Shown: piece by piece, positions 53,332 through 63,274 of the stretch
Numbering within the stretch: the stretch's first letter is position 1
How the letters are laid out: each line of letters opens with the position of its first letter
Source: Planctomycetota bacterium
GTDB taxonomy: Bacteria > Planctomycetota > UBA8108 > UBA1146
Reading direction: 5' to 3'
Assembly: GCA_016776905.1 (NCBI GenBank)
Contig: JADHSM010000002.1
Location: forward strand, 124,001 to 188,000
Length of the DNA: 64,000 bases
The notes under the pieces: model-generated
The model's database searches: none
Told to the model about the DNA's origin: nothing
What the model saw: the letters and a program-made list of their open reading frames with translations, nothing else
Made by a program: the position numbers and the translations under genes

Positions 53332-55878
53332 ATGTTCAGAAATTTTCTCCCCTGCCTGATTTTTATCGGGATTGTCGGCTGCGCGCCGATCAAAACGGAG
53401 ATCGATTTTGTCAGTCCCGCACCAGGTTCAACAGCGGAACTGATCAATTTCAGTATCGAGGTAGGTTTCGATCATAAAATGGATCTTGCCACCTTTACCA
53501 ATGAAACATTCATTGTTTCGGGTTCTACCAGTGGTGCGATCGAGGGTATTTTCTCCACTGTGGGAAATAGTCGGCAGATTACTTTTTCTCCTGCTGCGAC
53601 TCCTGTGGGTGGCGAGACGATCACAGTCGTCCTCACCGACAGCATTTCGTCTCAATCCGGTAAGGCTTTAAACCCATACCAGTGGCAATTCATCATTGAA
53701 CAAGGAACATTGCCGCCTCCGACGGACTTTATCGTGACCGGAATGACTCCCGGCATCGAGGCGTACAACAGTTCGACTGAAACCACGCTGAATCCGATTC
53801 TTTCGGCACCCTACGATCCTTTTTCTATCGGATCTTCCCTCCTGCGTGTCGAAGGCTCCAGAAGTGGTCAAAGAGTGACCACTCTTCAGAATGTTTTCAC
53901 AGGGGTCAACACTCTACAAATTTCTCCTGACAGAGATTTCCTTGCCGGAGAGCGCATCACCCTTTCACTTGTCGACGAAGTCTTCGGACTCGACGGATCG
54001 GAATTGCCGCAGACCATATTGGCCACTCAAGTTGCCAACTTAGGATTCGACTGGCCTGGCAATCCCGTGACCTCCGTATCAGGAACAGTGGGAGTGAACC
54101 TGGTTTTCTTTGATTACGACGCTGACGGATTAGACGAATGGGCAGAAGTTCGTTCCGACGGCACTGTCCTTGTTCAGGATTCAACACCTGCAGGCCTCGG
54201 TGGAACCACCTCTTGGGTACTTCCCGAGACCATCGTCGATGCCACCGCAGGAGACTTCGACGGAGACGGGAGAATAGATCTCGCTTGCCTCGGAAACTCA
54301 GGCAACTCGATCTACCTGCTCAAGGGTTCATTCAGCATCGCTATCGTGCTTGAAGATCCTGTCACCATTGGTCTGAAGACCGACACCACCCACATCGTCG
54401 CGGCACATGCCGACTCAGACGGAATCATCGACCTGGTCAGAAGTGGTCCGGGTGGACTGGGTGTTTCATGGGGAGATTCTTCGTCTCCCTTGTCCGTGGG
54501 AACCACAGTGGATGTGACTCCGATCATCAATGCTCCCATCGCCACCGATCTCAATGGAGATGACTTCATCGATCTGGCAGGCGTTCTCGGAGACGGAAGC
54601 ATTTCTCTCTTCTCCGGATCCACCGCGAGACAATTCACCAGTGAGGGCTCGATCCTCGGCTACAATTTGACGACGGGTATTCATGCCGTCAATCTCGACG
54701 GTGACGCCTTGAGAGATCTTCTCCTCATCCCCGTCAGTGGAGGAACACCATCTGCACTCCTCTCCGACGGAGACTTCAACTTCTCCTTGCGAGTCCTCTT
54801 CGATGACGTGGCATTCCCGGGGGTTGAACTCCTTGATTGGGACGGCGATGGTCATCTGGATTGCCTCACTCCCCGCCCAGGAACCACAGGATTATGGCTT
54901 TCACTCGGGGTCGGCGACGGAAACTTCACGACACCCGAACTGCTCAACTACGCCTCTCAGGTTTCCAGTATTTCATTCGGAGATACGGATGGAGACGGAT
55001 CGCTGGAGTTAGCCTTGGCTGAAAACGATGGCAGCTATGAGGTTCTTCGCTCTGAGCCCGTCGTGCTATCGCCTGCGAACAGAGTCCGCGTAGAAGACAT
55101 CAATGCAAATGCAGGCGACTCTTCAGTCACCTATGAAGTTCTCATCGATTGCGTTGAGGATTTGCAAGGTTGGACTCTCGCCTTGGAATTCAACTCCACC
55201 ATCATGGGGTTGAATAACATCACTATCGACGGCACTGACGCTGCTGGACTTGTGGAGTTCGAGTTACCCAACATCGACAACTCCAATGGCACCGTTATCT
55301 ATGCCAACATCCTCGACCTTGCCCCGCCGTTTGATAATCAGGTTCTCTCCCCCGGGAGTGGATATGTCGTCGCTACTGGTGAAGCTTTCATCAGCGCCAA
55401 TGCTCCTTCCGGAAGTTACGCCTTCGGTCCTGCGAATGGTGTTGTGGCATCCACCTCGCCACCCACGAACAATACTTTCGTCGTGTCTGGAAGTTCGGTG
55501 GACCCTGAATTGATCAGCGGAACTGTCACTATCGGAGGGACGAGCGGCAGCACTCTTCCTGAAGATAATTCAGAGAACAACGACGACTCCAGCGACAGTC
55601 ATCTCGACCATTTCATCCGTGGTGACGTCAACGGTGATGGCGTCATCGACTTGACCGACGGAACACAGCTACAACTTCTGATCGGAACTGGCTTGCCTCT
55701 CTCTTGTCAGGATGCGGCAGATGCCAATGACGACGGAATCGTCAACGATGACGACCCCGTCTTCATCTTCGAGTTTCTTTACCAAGGATCCAATCCACCC
55801 CCTGCACCGTTCCCTTCTGCCGGTCCTGATCCGACCGCAGATGGACTGGATTGCCAGTCCGGCAGTGCAGCCACTTAA
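53332..55878 (+). CDS. Lipoprotein with Ig-like, FG-GAP, cohesin-like and dockerin domains
   Basis: An 848-residue lipoprotein starting at the ATG at 53332 (GGAG seven bases upstream; an ATG at 53326 is too close). The signal peptide ends in the lipobox IVGC. Two Big_5-like Ig domains follow (about residues 25-245: SPAPGSTAELINFSIEVGF). Then come FG-GAP blades (FFDYDADGLDEWAEV, GDFDGDGRIDLACLG, SFGDTDGDGSLELALAE). A cohesin-like beta-sandwich follows at about residues 585-740 (NANAGDSSVTYEVLIDCVEDLQGWTLALEFN, with a terminal SGTVTIG). The last 85 residues are a dockerin (FIRGDVNGDGVIDLTDG, ADANDDGIVNDDD). The protein carries both halves of a potential cohesin-dockerin pair. The cohesin call rests on pattern only. 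Confidence 0.8.
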   Translation: MFRNFLPCLIFIGIVGCAPIKTEIDFVSPAPGSTAELINFSIEVGFDHKMDLATFTNETFIVSGSTSGAIEGIFSTVGNSRQITFSPAATPVGGETITVVLTDSISSQSGKALNPYQWQFIIEQGTLPPPTDFIVTGMTPGIEAYNSSTETTLNPILSAPYDPFSIGSSLLRVEGSRSGQRVTTLQNVFTGVNTLQISPDRDFLAGERITLSLVDEVFGLDGSELPQTILATQVANLGFDWPGNPVTSVSGTVGVNLVFFDYDADGLDEWAEVRSDGTVLVQDSTPAGLGGTTSWVLPETIVDATAGDFDGDGRIDLACLGNSGNSIYLLKGSFSIAIVLEDPVTIGLKTDTTHIVAAHADSDGIIDLVRSGPGGLGVSWGDSSSPLSVGTTVDVTPIINAPIATDLNGDDFIDLAGVLGDGSISLFSGSTARQFTSEGSILGYNLTTGIHAVNLDGDALRDLLLIPVSGGTPSALLSDGDFNFSLRVLFDDVAFPGVELLDWDGDGHLDCLTPRPGTTGLWLSLGVGDGNFTTPELLNYASQVSSISFGDTDGDGSLELALAENDGSYEVLRSEPVVLSPANRVRVEDINANAGDSSVTYEVLIDCVEDLQGWTLALEFNSTIMGLNNITIDGTDAAGLVEFELPNIDNSNGTVIYANILDLAPPFDNQVLSPGSGYVVATGEAFISANAPSGSYAFGPANGVVASTSPPTNNTFVVSGSSVDPELISGTVTIGGTSGSTLPEDNSENNDDSSDSHLDHFIRGDVNGDGVIDLTDGTQLQLLIGTGLPLSCQDAADANDDGIVNDDDPVFIFEFLYQGSNPPPAPFPSAGPDPTADGLDCQSGSAAT

Positions 55879-56050
55879 CCCTTCCCCCCCGGCCAGACTC
55901 CACCTCTCCCCCCGCGCGGAGAACTTCCCCTTAAGACTTCCCCTCCGGATTCTGGCCGGGCCCCCTTTCACTCGAAAAAGTCCCGCAGGGCCTTCGACAG
56001 CCCCCTTCTAGGGATTAATTTCCCAAGGTTCCCCACCCCCAAATACCGGT

Positions 56051-56095
56051 CCTCACCTCCGCGAAATTTACCGCGGAGATCGAGGATTTTTTTTT
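56051..56095 (+). terminator. Rho-independent terminator of the cohesin-like/dockerin gene
   Basis: A 7-bp stem (56057-56063 with 56072-56078), extended by outer CCTC-GAGG pairing (56051-56054 with 56082-56085), is followed by nine T residues (56087-56095). Confidence 0.8.
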
Positions 56096-56204
56096 GTCTC
56101 GAAAACCACTCTCAGAAGGCTCAGGGAACCCTTTCAGGCCAGATCTGAAAACGCCTCTCAGGTACCATATTGATGACCGGCCTAAGGCTAGATATTGTGC
56201 GGCC

Positions 56205-56242
56205 CTCGCCTAAAAAATACCGCGGAATGCGGTTTAGGTGAG
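56205..56242 (+). ncRNA. Candidate structured RNA hairpin
   Basis: A 10-bp outer stem (56205-56214 with 56233-56242, one G-U pair) surrounds a 4-bp inner stem (56220-56223 with 56229-56232). No T-run follows, so it is not an ordinary terminator. It lies in the large gene-free region. No RNA family is assigned. Confidence 0.35.
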
Positions 56243-56415
56243 AAATCGATGCGGGGGGCCATCCTGAAGAAATCCAACCGGGTTTGCGGGATTTGACTTC
56301 ACTTTTCGATGCCATGGCAGTGGTTCTTAGGGCTTTCCCGAGATTCCACATGGGGGAGATTTTCCGCCTGCCTTGAGGCTCGAAATTGGGTGAAGAAGAA
56401 CCACAGGACTCTCCC

Positions 56416-56480
56416 TGTGTACGTTGAACGTGTACGTTGAAAGTGTACGTTGAACGTGTGAGTTGAACGTGTGAGTTGAA
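56416..56480. repeat. Tandem array, 5 x 13 bp
   Basis: Five head-to-tail 13-bp units with the core GTGTACGTTGAA (copies 1-3) or GTGTGAGTTGAA (copies 4-5), varying in the first base. Unlike the other arrays, it is not next to a gene. Confidence 0.88.
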
Positions 56481-57744
56481 AGTAAGTCCGAGGTTCTCCT
56501 CGAAGATGTGACGTCAGAATCGAAGTCGCCGACACACCGCAGTGTCCATTCTTCGCTTCAGTCCGCCTCTTCTCGGCGCCAAAGGACTCTCAATCTTCGC
56601 TCACAAGGCGGGTAGAAATAAAAAACCGCCTGGAAGCAGGAGAAACCCGCTTCTAGTTGAGATTTTGCGGAGAAATCAGGCCGAAATGCCTTTTTCTCCA
56701 GTTTTGGCAAACCGGTGAGACGACGTCACGGACTCTTGTCGACGACAAGAGAGGTGACTTCGGGCTGGAGACTTCGGGCTCCAGAGGTCAATTGTGACCG
56801 CCCTGAGTTCTCCCTGTTGAGAGTAGAGTGAGGTCAGTTCGCCCTGATGTCGCTGCGATGACCCACCCACGTCTAACAGCTCACGCTGTTGACTTTCGGG
56901 GGTACTTGCGGCCCGGGTAACAGACAGCATTCGACGGGATACGACTGGCTTTGATCAGGGGGTGAAGAACACCTTGTTCATGACATTCGCAGCCCGTTTT
57001 TGTGGGACATGAGTTGAGAAGGCTCGGTAAGGTCTTTCTCTTCTCGGGATTTGTGACCGATGTGCAAGGGTTGCTCGAGAAACTCTCGCGGCCTTTGCCA
57101 CAAGTGTGGAACCAGGTGTTTTTTCATTTATCGAGATTGCACGGCCAATCTCAGTAGACGAAAGACTATCACTTGGGTTACGGTGATTGGTTCGAGAACA
57201 GAAGAGTGGCACCGATATTGAGACCTCAGTTGTTTCGACAACAGTTGGTTCGACGTCAGTGCGGGATTTCTGGCAACTCTCGATCAACCCCGAATCACGT
57301 CTAGGAGACGTGTTCGCGGTAGGTTGGGAAAAGGCCTGAGATTCATGAAACTTTGCTGTTCAGAGAGCCATTCCCCGGCGAGTGCGATCTTCTGTTGATC
57401 CGTACTCGAACCGGATGAACTGTTGGGCGACCAACAGGATCTTCGGGTCTGCACAGAGTTGTCACGGTTTCCGAAACTCCTGCGCCCTAAAATGTTGATA
57501 CGTAATGACACGATTTTCGTGTGTCAGTGTGTCTTCTTGTTGGAGTGTCAAAGTAGATCCGAACGAGCTTCGTATCGACTTTGATAGATTTTAAAAAATG
57601 TATGAGAAAAACCTCATCAGAAGGAGTCATCCCCCAAGGGAATGCGTTCCATCTCATGAGTAGCTGGGAACGCGCGGTGCTTTCGAATCAATGCGGTAGT
57701 GATTCGTAGGCCACGGTGCGAGGGAAGAGAAAAGAGGAAGACAC

Positions 57745-60700
57745 TTGAAAATTGAACGTCGTTTTACGAAAGAAGGCATGAGTCCCTACGAGGGAATCTC
57801 CATGACCCGTCGACAGTCCGAAATTCGGAATCCTGATGGGACTGCCATCTTTCGCCAGGATGATATTACGATTCCAGAAAATTGGAGTCAGGTTGCGACA
57901 GACGTCCTCGCCCAAAAATACTTCCGCAAAGCGGGAGTTCCTCAACTGGACGAGCAAGGCAATCCGCAGCTGGATGAGAAGGGTGAACAGATTCTCGGTG
58001 GAGAAACAGATTGTCGTCAGACCTTTGGTCGCCTGGCAGGCTGTTGGACGCACTGGGGATTCGAGCACAATTATTTCGACAGCAAAGAAGACGCCCGCTC
58101 TTTCCATGATGAACTTTGCTACATGCTTGCCAATCAGATGTGTGCCCCCAATTCTCCCCAGTGGTTCAACACCGGATTACATTGGGCATACGGCATCGAC
58201 GGCCCCCCGCAAGGCCACCATTATGTGGACCCCGCATCCGGTGAGTTGAAGCTTGCCAACAGTGCATACTCCAGACCCCAGCCGCATGCATGCTTCATCC
58301 AGAGCGTGGCCGACGATCTTGTCGGAGAGGGTGGCATCATGGACCTGTGGACCCGGGAAGCCCGGCTCTTCAAGTACGGCTCGGGAACGGGATCCAACTT
58401 CTCAGCACTCCGCGGAGCAGGAGAAGCCCTATCAGGTGGCGGAAAATCATCCGGCCTGATGTCATTCCTTAAAATCGGTGATGCTGCTGCAGGTGCCATC
58501 AAGAGTGGTGGAACAACTCGTCGAGCCGCCAAAATGGTGTGTCTCGACCTCGACCATCCCGATATCGAAAGTTTCATTACTTGGAAAACTCGCGAGGAAC
58601 AAAAAGTCGCCGCCTTGGTTTCCGGTTCACGCATGTGCGCCAAAAACCTCAAAGCCGTTCTCGCAGCTTGTCATAACCACACCGGAGAAGATGTCGTCAC
58701 AGACATCCAACCCAAGACAAATAAAACACTCGCTTCTGCGATTCGTGCTGCCCGTGAAGTCGCAGTCCCCGAGCCGGCCATCCATCGTATTCTTCAACTG
58801 GCTGATCAAGGTGTCACCTCCATCGAATTCGATGAGTTTGATACCGGCTGGGAAAGCGAAGCCTACTCCACTGTCAGCGGACAGAATGCCAATAACAGTG
58901 TACGAGTCCCCAATGCATTCTTCGAAGCTCTCGAACGAGACGCACAATGGGATCTGATTAGCCGAACCGATGGTGAAGTGATCAAAAGCGTGCCCGCAAG
59001 AGAACTGTGGGATGAAATCAGTCGCGCTGCGTGGTCATGCGCCGATCCGGGCGTTCAATTTGATACGACCATCAATGAGTGGCATACCTGCCCACGTGAC
59101 GGCCGCATCAATGCATCAAATCCTTGTTCCGAGTACATGTTCCTCGATGACACAGCGTGCAATCTAGCATCCCTGAATCTCGTGAAGTTCATGGAAGAAG
59201 ACGGAAGTTTCAACATCGAAGCTTTCCGCCATGCGACACGTATCTGGACGATGGTCTTGGAGATCAGCGTCCTGATGGCGTCATACCCGAGTGCAGAAAT
59301 CGCGCAACTCTCTTATGAGTACCGCACTCTCGGTTTGGGCTACGCCAACCTCGGAACAGTGCTCATGCGTATGGGACTCCCCTACGATAGTGAAGAAGGC
59401 CGAGCCTTCTGTGGTGCGATCACCGCGATTCTGACCGGTCAGTCCTACGCTACCAGTGCAGAGATGGCTGGAGAACTCGGTCCATTCCCCGCATATGAAC
59501 GAAATCGTGAAGGCATGCTTCGTGTCATGAAGAATCATCGCGGAGCCGCTCATGATGTCGCTGACAACGAGTATGACGGTCTCTCCATTCTTCCGATGCC
59601 GTTGAAGGCTGACTCCTGCGCCTCCACCTTGATCGAAGCAGCGAAGTCTTGCTGGGATGAAGCCGTGGCTCTGGGCGAAAAACACGGATACAGAAACGCC
59701 CAATCCACAGTCATCGCACCGACGGGAACCATCGGCCTCGTGATGGATTGTGACACCACCGGAATCGAACCCGATTTCGCGCTGGTCAAGTTCAAGAAGT
59801 TGGCCGGGGGTGGTTACTTCAAAATCATCAACCAGAGTCTACCGCCCGCATTAACCCGTCTCGGTTACTCGGATGCAGAAATCACTCAAATCACTAAGCA
59901 CGCAGTCGGTCATGGAACTCTTCGTGGTGCACCCCACATCGACCATGAAAATCTGAGAACTCTCGGATTCGATGAAGCGTCCATCGCTAAAGTCGAGTCT
60001 TCCCTAGAGAGCTCATTCGACCTCCAGTACGCCTTTAATGACTACCTACTGGGTGAAAACTTTGCTGAAAAAACTCTCGGCCTCAGCGGAGAGAGCCTAG
60101 AGAAATGGGCCACACAACCCCTGAAGGCTCTGGGCTTTACTTCTCAGCAAATTTCCGAAGCCAATGAATACGTCTGCGGAACGATGACGATCGAGGGTTC
60201 CATTCTTAAGGATGAACACCTCGCCATCTTTGACTGCGCCAATCGTTGCGGTCGTAAAGGTGTTCGATTCATTCAGTCAGATGCTCACGTACTGATGATG
60301 GCTGCGGCTCAACCCTTTATCTCCGGGGCCATCTCCAAGACCATCAACATGCCAAACGAATCTTCGATCGATGAAGTTCGTGAATCCTACAATCTTGGTT
60401 GGAAGTCGATGTTGAAAGCGGTCGCCCTCTACAGGGACGGCAGCAAGCTTTCACAACCGCTCTCTTCCTGGGGTGAAGATTTCGACGAAACAGAACTTCC
60501 CGAAGCCACTTCGAATATGCCGCAAAACTTGGAAAAAGTGGTCTACAGATATCTCGCGCGTCGCCGTCGCCTGCCACACCGTCGGAATGGTTACACACAA
60601 AAAGCCATCGTCGGAGGACACAAGGTTTACCTCAGAACAGGTGAATACGACGACGAGACTTTGGGAGAGATCTTCCTCGACATGCACAAAGAAGGGGCTG

Positions 60701-61233
60701 CATTCCGTAGCCTAATGAATAACTTTGCGATTTGTGTCTCACTGGGCCTTCAACATGGGGTGCCTCTTGAGGAGTTCGTGGAAGCCTTCACATTCACTCG
60801 CTTTGAACCGAATGGCATCGTCTCCGGAAACCGGAGCATCAAGATGGCGACCAGTGTTCTCGACTACGTCTTCAGAGAACTGGCGATCAATTACCTCGGT
60901 CGTCATGACCTCGCGCAAGTTATCGATGACGACCTGAGCTCCAGCAGTCTCGGTAGCACTCCTGAAATCACCGAAGAGGTCGAACAGCCGGATGGCAATT
61001 TTGTGGGAATCCCGTCTGCCGCTTCCACCTCACGGTTGGCAGAAAATGACGGCGGCATGAAAAAGGCTTCCACCTCGACTGCAACGGAAGAAGAGACGCT
61101 TTCTGCAGAGGTCATTTCCAGGGCAAAGGGTTACACCGGTGATCCATGCCCCGAATGCGGATCGTTGACGATGGTTCGTAATGGTACCTGTCTACGCTGT
61201 GATTCGTGCGGTGCGACGACCGGTTGTTCCTGA
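57745..61233 (+). CDS. nrdJ: Vitamin B12-dependent (class II) ribonucleoside-diphosphate reductase
   Basis: A 1162-residue adenosylcobalamin-dependent ribonucleotide reductase making deoxyribonucleotides. Visible marks are [81 protein letters not shown] (active-site Asn/Cys/Glu), [20 protein letters not shown] and a C-terminal zinc-like Cys set ([23 protein letters not shown]) with the redox Cys tail. Length fits the large class II form. The start is a TTG at 57745 with AGAGGAAG about six bases upstream. No B12 riboswitch was recognised in the leader. The gene is followed by dcd, also in dNTP metabolism. Confidence 0.94.
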   Translation: MKIERRFTKEGMSPYEGISMTRRQSEIRNPDGTAIFRQDDITIPENWSQVATDVLAQKYFRKAGVPQLDEQGNPQLDEKGEQILGGETDCRQTFGRLAGCWTHWGFEHNYFDSKEDARSFHDELCYMLANQMCAPNSPQWFNTGLHWAYGIDGPPQGHHYVDPASGELKLANSAYSRPQPHACFIQSVADDLVGEGGIMDLWTREARLFKYGSGTGSNFSALRGAGEALSGGGKSSGLMSFLKIGDAAAGAIKSGGTTRRAAKMVCLDLDHPDIESFITWKTREEQKVAALVSGSRMCAKNLKAVLAACHNHTGEDVVTDIQPKTNKTLASAIRAAREVAVPEPAIHRILQLADQGVTSIEFDEFDTGWESEAYSTVSGQNANNSVRVPNAFFEALERDAQWDLISRTDGEVIKSVPARELWDEISRAAWSCADPGVQFDTTINEWHTCPRDGRINASNPCSEYMFLDDTACNLASLNLVKFMEEDGSFNIEAFRHATRIWTMVLEISVLMASYPSAEIAQLSYEYRTLGLGYANLGTVLMRMGLPYDSEEGRAFCGAITAILTGQSYATSAEMAGELGPFPAYERNREGMLRVMKNHRGAAHDVADNEYDGLSILPMPLKADSCASTLIEAAKSCWDEAVALGEKHGYRNAQSTVIAPTGTIGLVMDCDTTGIEPDFALVKFKKLAGGGYFKIINQSLPPALTRLGYSDAEITQITKHAVGHGTLRGAPHIDHENLRTLGFDEASIAKVESSLESSFDLQYAFNDYLLGENFAEKTLGLSGESLEKWATQPLKALGFTSQQISEANEYVCGTMTIEGSILKDEHLAIFDCANRCGRKGVRFIQSDAHVLMMAAAQPFISGAISKTINMPNESSIDEVRESYNLGWKSMLKAVALYRDGSKLSQPLSSWGEDFDETELPEATSNMPQNLEKVVYRYLARRRRLPHRRNGYTQKAIVGGHKVYLRTGEYDDETLGEIFLDMHKEGAAFRSLMNNFAICVSLGLQHGVPLEEFVEAFTFTRFEPNGIVSGNRSIKMATSVLDYVFRELAINYLGRHDLAQVIDDDLSSSSLGSTPEITEEVEQPDGNFVGIPSAASTSRLAENDGGMKKASTSTATEEETLSAEVISRAKGYTGDPCPECGSLTMVRNGTCLRCDSCGATTGCS

Positions 61234-61267
61234 TTTCGTAAAAGGAATAACAATGGATGGAATGTCG

Positions 61268-61299
61268 TGCGAGAGAGATGGATACCTATCTCTCTCGCA
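61268..61299 (+). terminator. Terminator-like hairpin after nrdJ
   Basis: A 12-bp stem (61268-61279 with 61288-61299) with an 8-nt loop lies 35 bases after nrdJ. The following TGCTTTCATATTT is only moderately T-rich. Confidence 0.6.
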
Positions 61300-61426
61300 T
61301 GCTTTCATATTTCCGAAGTTAAAAGATTGCAGAATGTGACCCATACGCTGGAGCAGTCCTGCACAGAAGTCACTGATTTGAACTGAGTTTTCTATCATAG
61401 ACCGTCACGGAAGGTGAGGAGCACCC

Positions 61427-62008
61427 ATGAGTATCAAGTCCGATAGCTGGATTCGCCGCATGGCCACAGAAGCCGAAATGATTGAACCATTCGCCCCGCA
61501 ACAGGTGCGCGAGAAGGTCGACAATGAAGGCAATGTCCAGAGAGCTATTTCATATGGAGTCTCCTCTTATGGATACGACCTCCGAGTTGCCGATGATTTC
61601 AAGGTCTTCACGAACGTCCATGGATCTGTCGTCGATCCCAAGGAATTTGACGATCGTTCATTTGTGGATATCAAGACCGATTGTTGCATCATTCCGCCCA
61701 ACTCCTTCGCACTGGCACGAAGCATTGAATACTTCAGGATTCCCCGAAATGTTTTAACGATCTGCCTCGGAAAATCGACCTATGCCCGTTGCGGTATCAT
61801 CGTCAACGTGACTCCGTTTGAGCCCGAATGGGAAGGACATGTCACCTTGGAGATATCGAACACAACTCCCCTTCCAGCAAAGGTCTACGCCAATGAAGGC
61901 CTGGCTCAGGTCCTCTTTTTCGAGAGTGACGAGGTGTGCGAAACCTCGTACGGAGATCGTGGTGGTAAGTATCAGGGACAAACGGGTATCAATCCCCCAC
62001 GCATGTGA
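61427..62008 (+). CDS. dcd: dCTP deaminase
   Basis: A 193-residue trimeric-fold deaminase converting dCTP to dUTP for thymidylate synthesis. Visible marks are [16 protein letters not shown] at the start, [20 protein letters not shown], the nucleotide-binding [34 protein letters not shown] with the catalytic Glu, and a C-terminal [19 protein letters not shown]. The ATG at 61427 has AAGGTGAGGAG upstream. It may be transcribed apart from nrdJ, because a hairpin separates them. Confidence 0.94.
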   Translation: MSIKSDSWIRRMATEAEMIEPFAPQQVREKVDNEGNVQRAISYGVSSYGYDLRVADDFKVFTNVHGSVVDPKEFDDRSFVDIKTDCCIIPPNSFALARSIEYFRIPRNVLTICLGKSTYARCGIIVNVTPFEPEWEGHVTLEISNTTPLPAKVYANEGLAQVLFFESDEVCETSYGDRGGKYQGQTGINPPRM

Positions 62009-62101
62009 GGGGTTGAAGGGCTCTGTATTGGTAGCCTCAACCGAATCTGAGGCTTAGGATCAAGAGAGTTACATTTTCCGTAAGAGGATCCGGAGGTTCA
62101 G

Positions 62102-63274
62102 ATGAGCGAGCCCAGCAATGCCCACGAAAACAACAAGGGTTTCGAACCCTCATGCACCGATGCCGAAGGCTGTAGAGAGATTCTTCGCCGAGTCGTTGGC
62201 GGTGAGCGTATTCAGGTCGAAGAAGCACTTTCACTCGCTCTGTATGCGGACGCCGACGAACTCTTCGCATGCTCAGATGCTGTCAGACAAAACAAGCATC
62301 CTGACGGGATCGTGACCTACGTCGTCGACAGGAACATCAACTATAGTAATGTCTGCACCTCTGTGTGTTCCTTCTGTGCCTTCTACCGAAAACCAGGCGA
62401 CTCTGAAGGGTACGTCTTGAGCCTCGATGATATTCATCAGAAGGTAGATGAAACCATCCAGCTAGGAGGAAGCGGAACGTTGATGCAGGGCGGACTGCAT
62501 CCGGATCTTCCTATGAGCTGGTATACCGACATGCTACGCAGCATTAAAGATCGCCATCCAGAATTTTACCTTCACTGTTTTTCACCTACAGAAGTCCATG
62601 CCTTCACTTCGGTGACAGGGCTATCGACAGCAGAGGTTCTAGGACAACTGAAAGAAGCGGGGCTGGATTCGATTCCCGGCGGAGGTGGAGAAATCCTCGT
62701 CGATGCCATTCGAAAACGAAGACGATCCTCCTGTGGAGCAGACGAGTGGCTCGATGTTTCCGCAACGGCCCACGAATTAGGCATCCCTACGACAGCCACG
62801 ATGATGATCGGGCTTGGTGAAGAAAATTGGATGCGAGCAGAGCATCTTAAAAGAGTTCGAGATGTCCAAGATCAAACTGGAGGATTCATATCCTTCATTC
62901 CATGGACCTTTCAGCCCGACAACACACCTCTTGGGAAAAAGATTACCGAACGAGTTCCGCCACACGAGTACTCTCGCTGGCTTGCGGTGTCTCGCATTTT
63001 CCTCGACAACATCGACAACCTTCAAGTCTCATGGCTCACAGTGGGCCTTGAAGAAGGACGGCTCGGTTTGCAACGTGGGGCAAATGACTTGGGGTCAGTC
63101 ATGATTGAAGAAAATGTCATCTCCGTGGCAGGTGCGAATCACCAAGCGACCGAAACTCTCCTCAGGAATACGATTGAAGAAGCGGGCTTCCAGCCGGGAC
63201 TGCGTAATGCCGGTTATCGCCGCCTGAAAGATCGCCCGATCCCTTCTCCTCAGCAGGTGACCCCGCATGAATAA
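62102..63274 (+). CDS. mqnC: Cyclic dehypoxanthinyl futalosine synthase MqnC
   Basis: A 390-residue radical SAM enzyme of the futalosine route to menaquinone. The cluster motif is NVCTSVCSFCAFYRKPGD (C-x3-C-x2-C). LGGSGTLMQGGLHPDLPMSWYTDMLRSIK, LKEAGLDSIPGGGGEILVD, ATMMIGLGEEN, GGFISFIPWTFQPDNTPLG and LGSVMIEENVISVAGA match MqnC better than MqnE. The ATG at 62102 has GGAGG six bases upstream. The stop overlaps the next gene's start, so the two are coupled. The other mqn genes are not in the window. Confidence 0.92.
   Translation: MSEPSNAHENNKGFEPSCTDAEGCREILRRVVGGERIQVEEALSLALYADADELFACSDAVRQNKHPDGIVTYVVDRNINYSNVCTSVCSFCAFYRKPGDSEGYVLSLDDIHQKVDETIQLGGSGTLMQGGLHPDLPMSWYTDMLRSIKDRHPEFYLHCFSPTEVHAFTSVTGLSTAEVLGQLKEAGLDSIPGGGGEILVDAIRKRRRSSCGADEWLDVSATAHELGIPTTATMMIGLGEENWMRAEHLKRVRDVQDQTGGFISFIPWTFQPDNTPLGKKITERVPPHEYSRWLAVSRIFLDNIDNLQVSWLTVGLEEGRLGLQRGANDLGSVMIEENVISVAGANHQATETLLRNTIEEAGFQPGLRNAGYRRLKDRPIPSPQQVTPHE

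Larger units (their letters stand above)
55879..57744. other. 1.87-kb gene-free region
   Basis: No convincing gene on either strand. It holds a terminator (56051-56095), a compound hairpin (56205-56242), a 13-bp tandem array (56416-56480) and several perfect short stems: 8 bp at 56733-56751, 7 bp at 57296-57312 and 7 bp with a GCGA tetraloop at 57420-57437. It ends in the leader of nrdJ. Open frames on the minus strand (for example 56955-57287) are Ser/Thr-rich and match no family. It may contain structured RNA, but I cannot assign a class. Confidence 0.5.

Noticed and set aside
56929-56940. ATTCGACGGGAT, similar to the 5' part of tmRNA
   Set aside because: No partner 3' end with a T-arm and CCA, and no tag-like reading frame, was found downstream. 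Short match by chance.
56676-57511. Three minus-strand open frames of 75-110 codons in the gene-free region
   Set aside because: Ser/Thr- and Arg-rich translations, no ribosome-binding sites I could support and no family resemblance.
57520-57744. Cobalamin riboswitch upstream of the B12-dependent reductase
   Set aside because: No B12-box-like sequence or its partner elements could be found in the leader.
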